Shown here: positions 35,463 to 36,165 of the stretch, piece by piece | Numbering within the stretch: the stretch's first letter is position 1 | Layout of the letters: every line of letters starts with the position of its first letter | NCBI GenBank assembly: GCA_030532705.1 | Contig: JAUNKR010000021.1 | Coordinates: 1 to 36,165 of the forward strand | Direction: 5' to 3' | DNA from: Peptostreptococcaceae bacterium | Lineage (GTDB): Bacteria; Bacillota; Clostridia; Peptostreptococcales; Filifactoraceae | DNA: 36,165 bases | Notes under the pieces: generated by a model | What the model was told of the DNA's origin: nothing | The model's database searches: none | Seen by the model: only the letters and a program-made list of their open reading frames with translations | Translations under genes and position numbers: made by a program

Positions 35463-36008
35463 ATGAAGATAATTATTTATGGAAGTAAATATGGAAGCGC
35501 TAAAGCATATGCGCTGGAGCTTTCAAACAGAACGGTCATTGAAGCAAAACCATTGGAAGAAACAAAAAATCTATCGCTCTATGATACGATCATTTATATT
35601 GGAGGGGTGTATTCCGGGGAGATCTTCGGTCTAAAAAAAATGATCCAAATGATCCCGAAAAACTCAAGACCCCTTATTCTTATAGCGGCGGTCGGATTGT
35701 CAGACCCGAAAGATGAGGAGAATATTCGATCGATCCGTAAAAGAGTGGAATATTTGATGCCGAGGTACTTATATGATCGAACGCGCTTTGTCCATCTTAA
35801 AGGGACTATGGATCGATCGAAACTTCAATGGCTCGATAAGCTGCTGGTCAGATCATTGTTGGCTAGAATAAAAAAACGAAGTTCAGAAGGTGAGGCTGCG
35901 GAAAAGAATTCATGGATCTTAAATTATAATAGCGAGGCTCAATCGATCGATTTTTCATCGTTGGATGAAATCACCGAGATCTTGTGGTCGATACGACCTG
36001 TATTCTAG
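35463..36008 (+). CDS. Flavodoxin domain-containing protein
   Basis: This protein of about 181 residues begins MKIIIYGSKYGSAKAYALEL, in which the loop after strand one is the flavodoxin-type FMN phosphate-binding loop. IYIGGVYSGEIFGLKKM is the second flavin loop, and a helix-rich C-terminal part follows with RYLYDRTRFVHLKGTMD. This fits the flavodoxin_5/HemG-like group of short-chain flavodoxin-domain proteins, possibly a menaquinone- or porphyrin-linked reductase, which is inference. A TTG at 35370 would add 31 residues of unlikely sequence; the ATG at 35463 has GGGAG about 6-8 nt upstream. Between its stop and the window end (36009-36165) I see no gene, only an AT-rich stretch near 36110-36150 that may be a promoter for the next gene. 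Confidence 0.82.
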   Translation: MKIIIYGSKYGSAKAYALELSNRTVIEAKPLEETKNLSLYDTIIYIGGVYSGEIFGLKKMIQMIPKNSRPLILIAAVGLSDPKDEENIRSIRKRVEYLMPRYLYDRTRFVHLKGTMDRSKLQWLDKLLVRSLLARIKKRSSEGEAAEKNSWILNYNSEAQSIDFSSLDEITEILWSIRPVF

Positions 36009-36165
36009 CAAAAGATCTCGAATCGTGAGAAAGAGTATGGATCTAGGATATCGAAGGTTTTTGGATAGTAGATCTGCTCAAGAAGGTCTTGGATCACGAA
36101 ACTGTAAACTTTATGTAACCCTTTTTTTCGAAATTTATAGTAAAATATAGAAAGACTTTTGAAAG

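Overview
The window is a dense, all-plus-strand block of chromosomal housekeeping genes: about 36 genes, mostly with gaps under 25 bp or small overlaps. It reads as a Gram-positive anaerobe of the Bacillota, class Clostridia or Tissierellia. The reasons are the order trigger factor-clpP-clpX-lon-engB, an Rrf2/IscS/IscU cluster next to an alanine T-box and alaS, the ireB-ruvX-DUF1292 trio after alaS, RNase J, ScpA/ScpB, and the TIGR03960/DUF2344/RNase G trio. Base composition is moderate (about 40-45% GC by eye) and GATC is strikingly frequent. I cannot name the genus. I see no phage, transposon, CRISPR array, rRNA or tRNA.

Layout. 1-5483: protein quality control (tig 3' end, clpP, clpX, lon) and the ribosome-assembly GTPase engB. 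5505-8054: a DUF881 membrane-anchored protein, an unrecognised 90-aa protein and a COG2509 FAD-dependent dehydrogenase, joined by overlaps. 8052-10739: a Na+/phosphate symporter-type protein with its own promoter, then a NusG-domain-II protein and a Gx transporter, closed by a good terminator. 10842-12965: an iron-sulfur unit (Rrf2/IscR-type regulator, cysteine desulfurase, IscU scaffold) behind a clear sigma-A promoter with a palindrome on its -10 box.

13064-17607: a promoter and a T-box riboswitch with an alanine (GCT) specifier. It is followed not directly by alaS but by about 200 bp holding a possible 41-codon ORF and an NTF2-like gene, and then alaS, ireB, ruvX and a DUF1292 gene. 17667-21203: RNase J, an S2P-type membrane protease and the condensin partners scpA and scpB. 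21196-25514: a TPR-like membrane-anchored protein of unknown role, then a B12-binding-type radical SAM protein, its DUF2344 partner and a ribonuclease E/G, all overlapping or nearly so. 25524-26806: ammonia-dependent asparagine synthetase asnA and an HPr-like protein. 26908-36008: a nitroreductase-fold protein, a UvrD/PcrA helicase, an M18 aminopeptidase with an overlapping PLP-dependent methionine gamma-lyase-like protein, a divergent glutamine synthetase, a Nudix hydrolase and a flavodoxin-domain protein.

Most of this is ordinary core genome and no clearly new defence or mobile system is present. The points most worth a second look are the displaced alanine T-box, the TPR/radical SAM/DUF2344/RNase G block, the histidine-aspartate tail on IscU, two unrecognised small proteins tied to their neighbours by overlaps, and the strong GATC/GCGATCGC enrichment.
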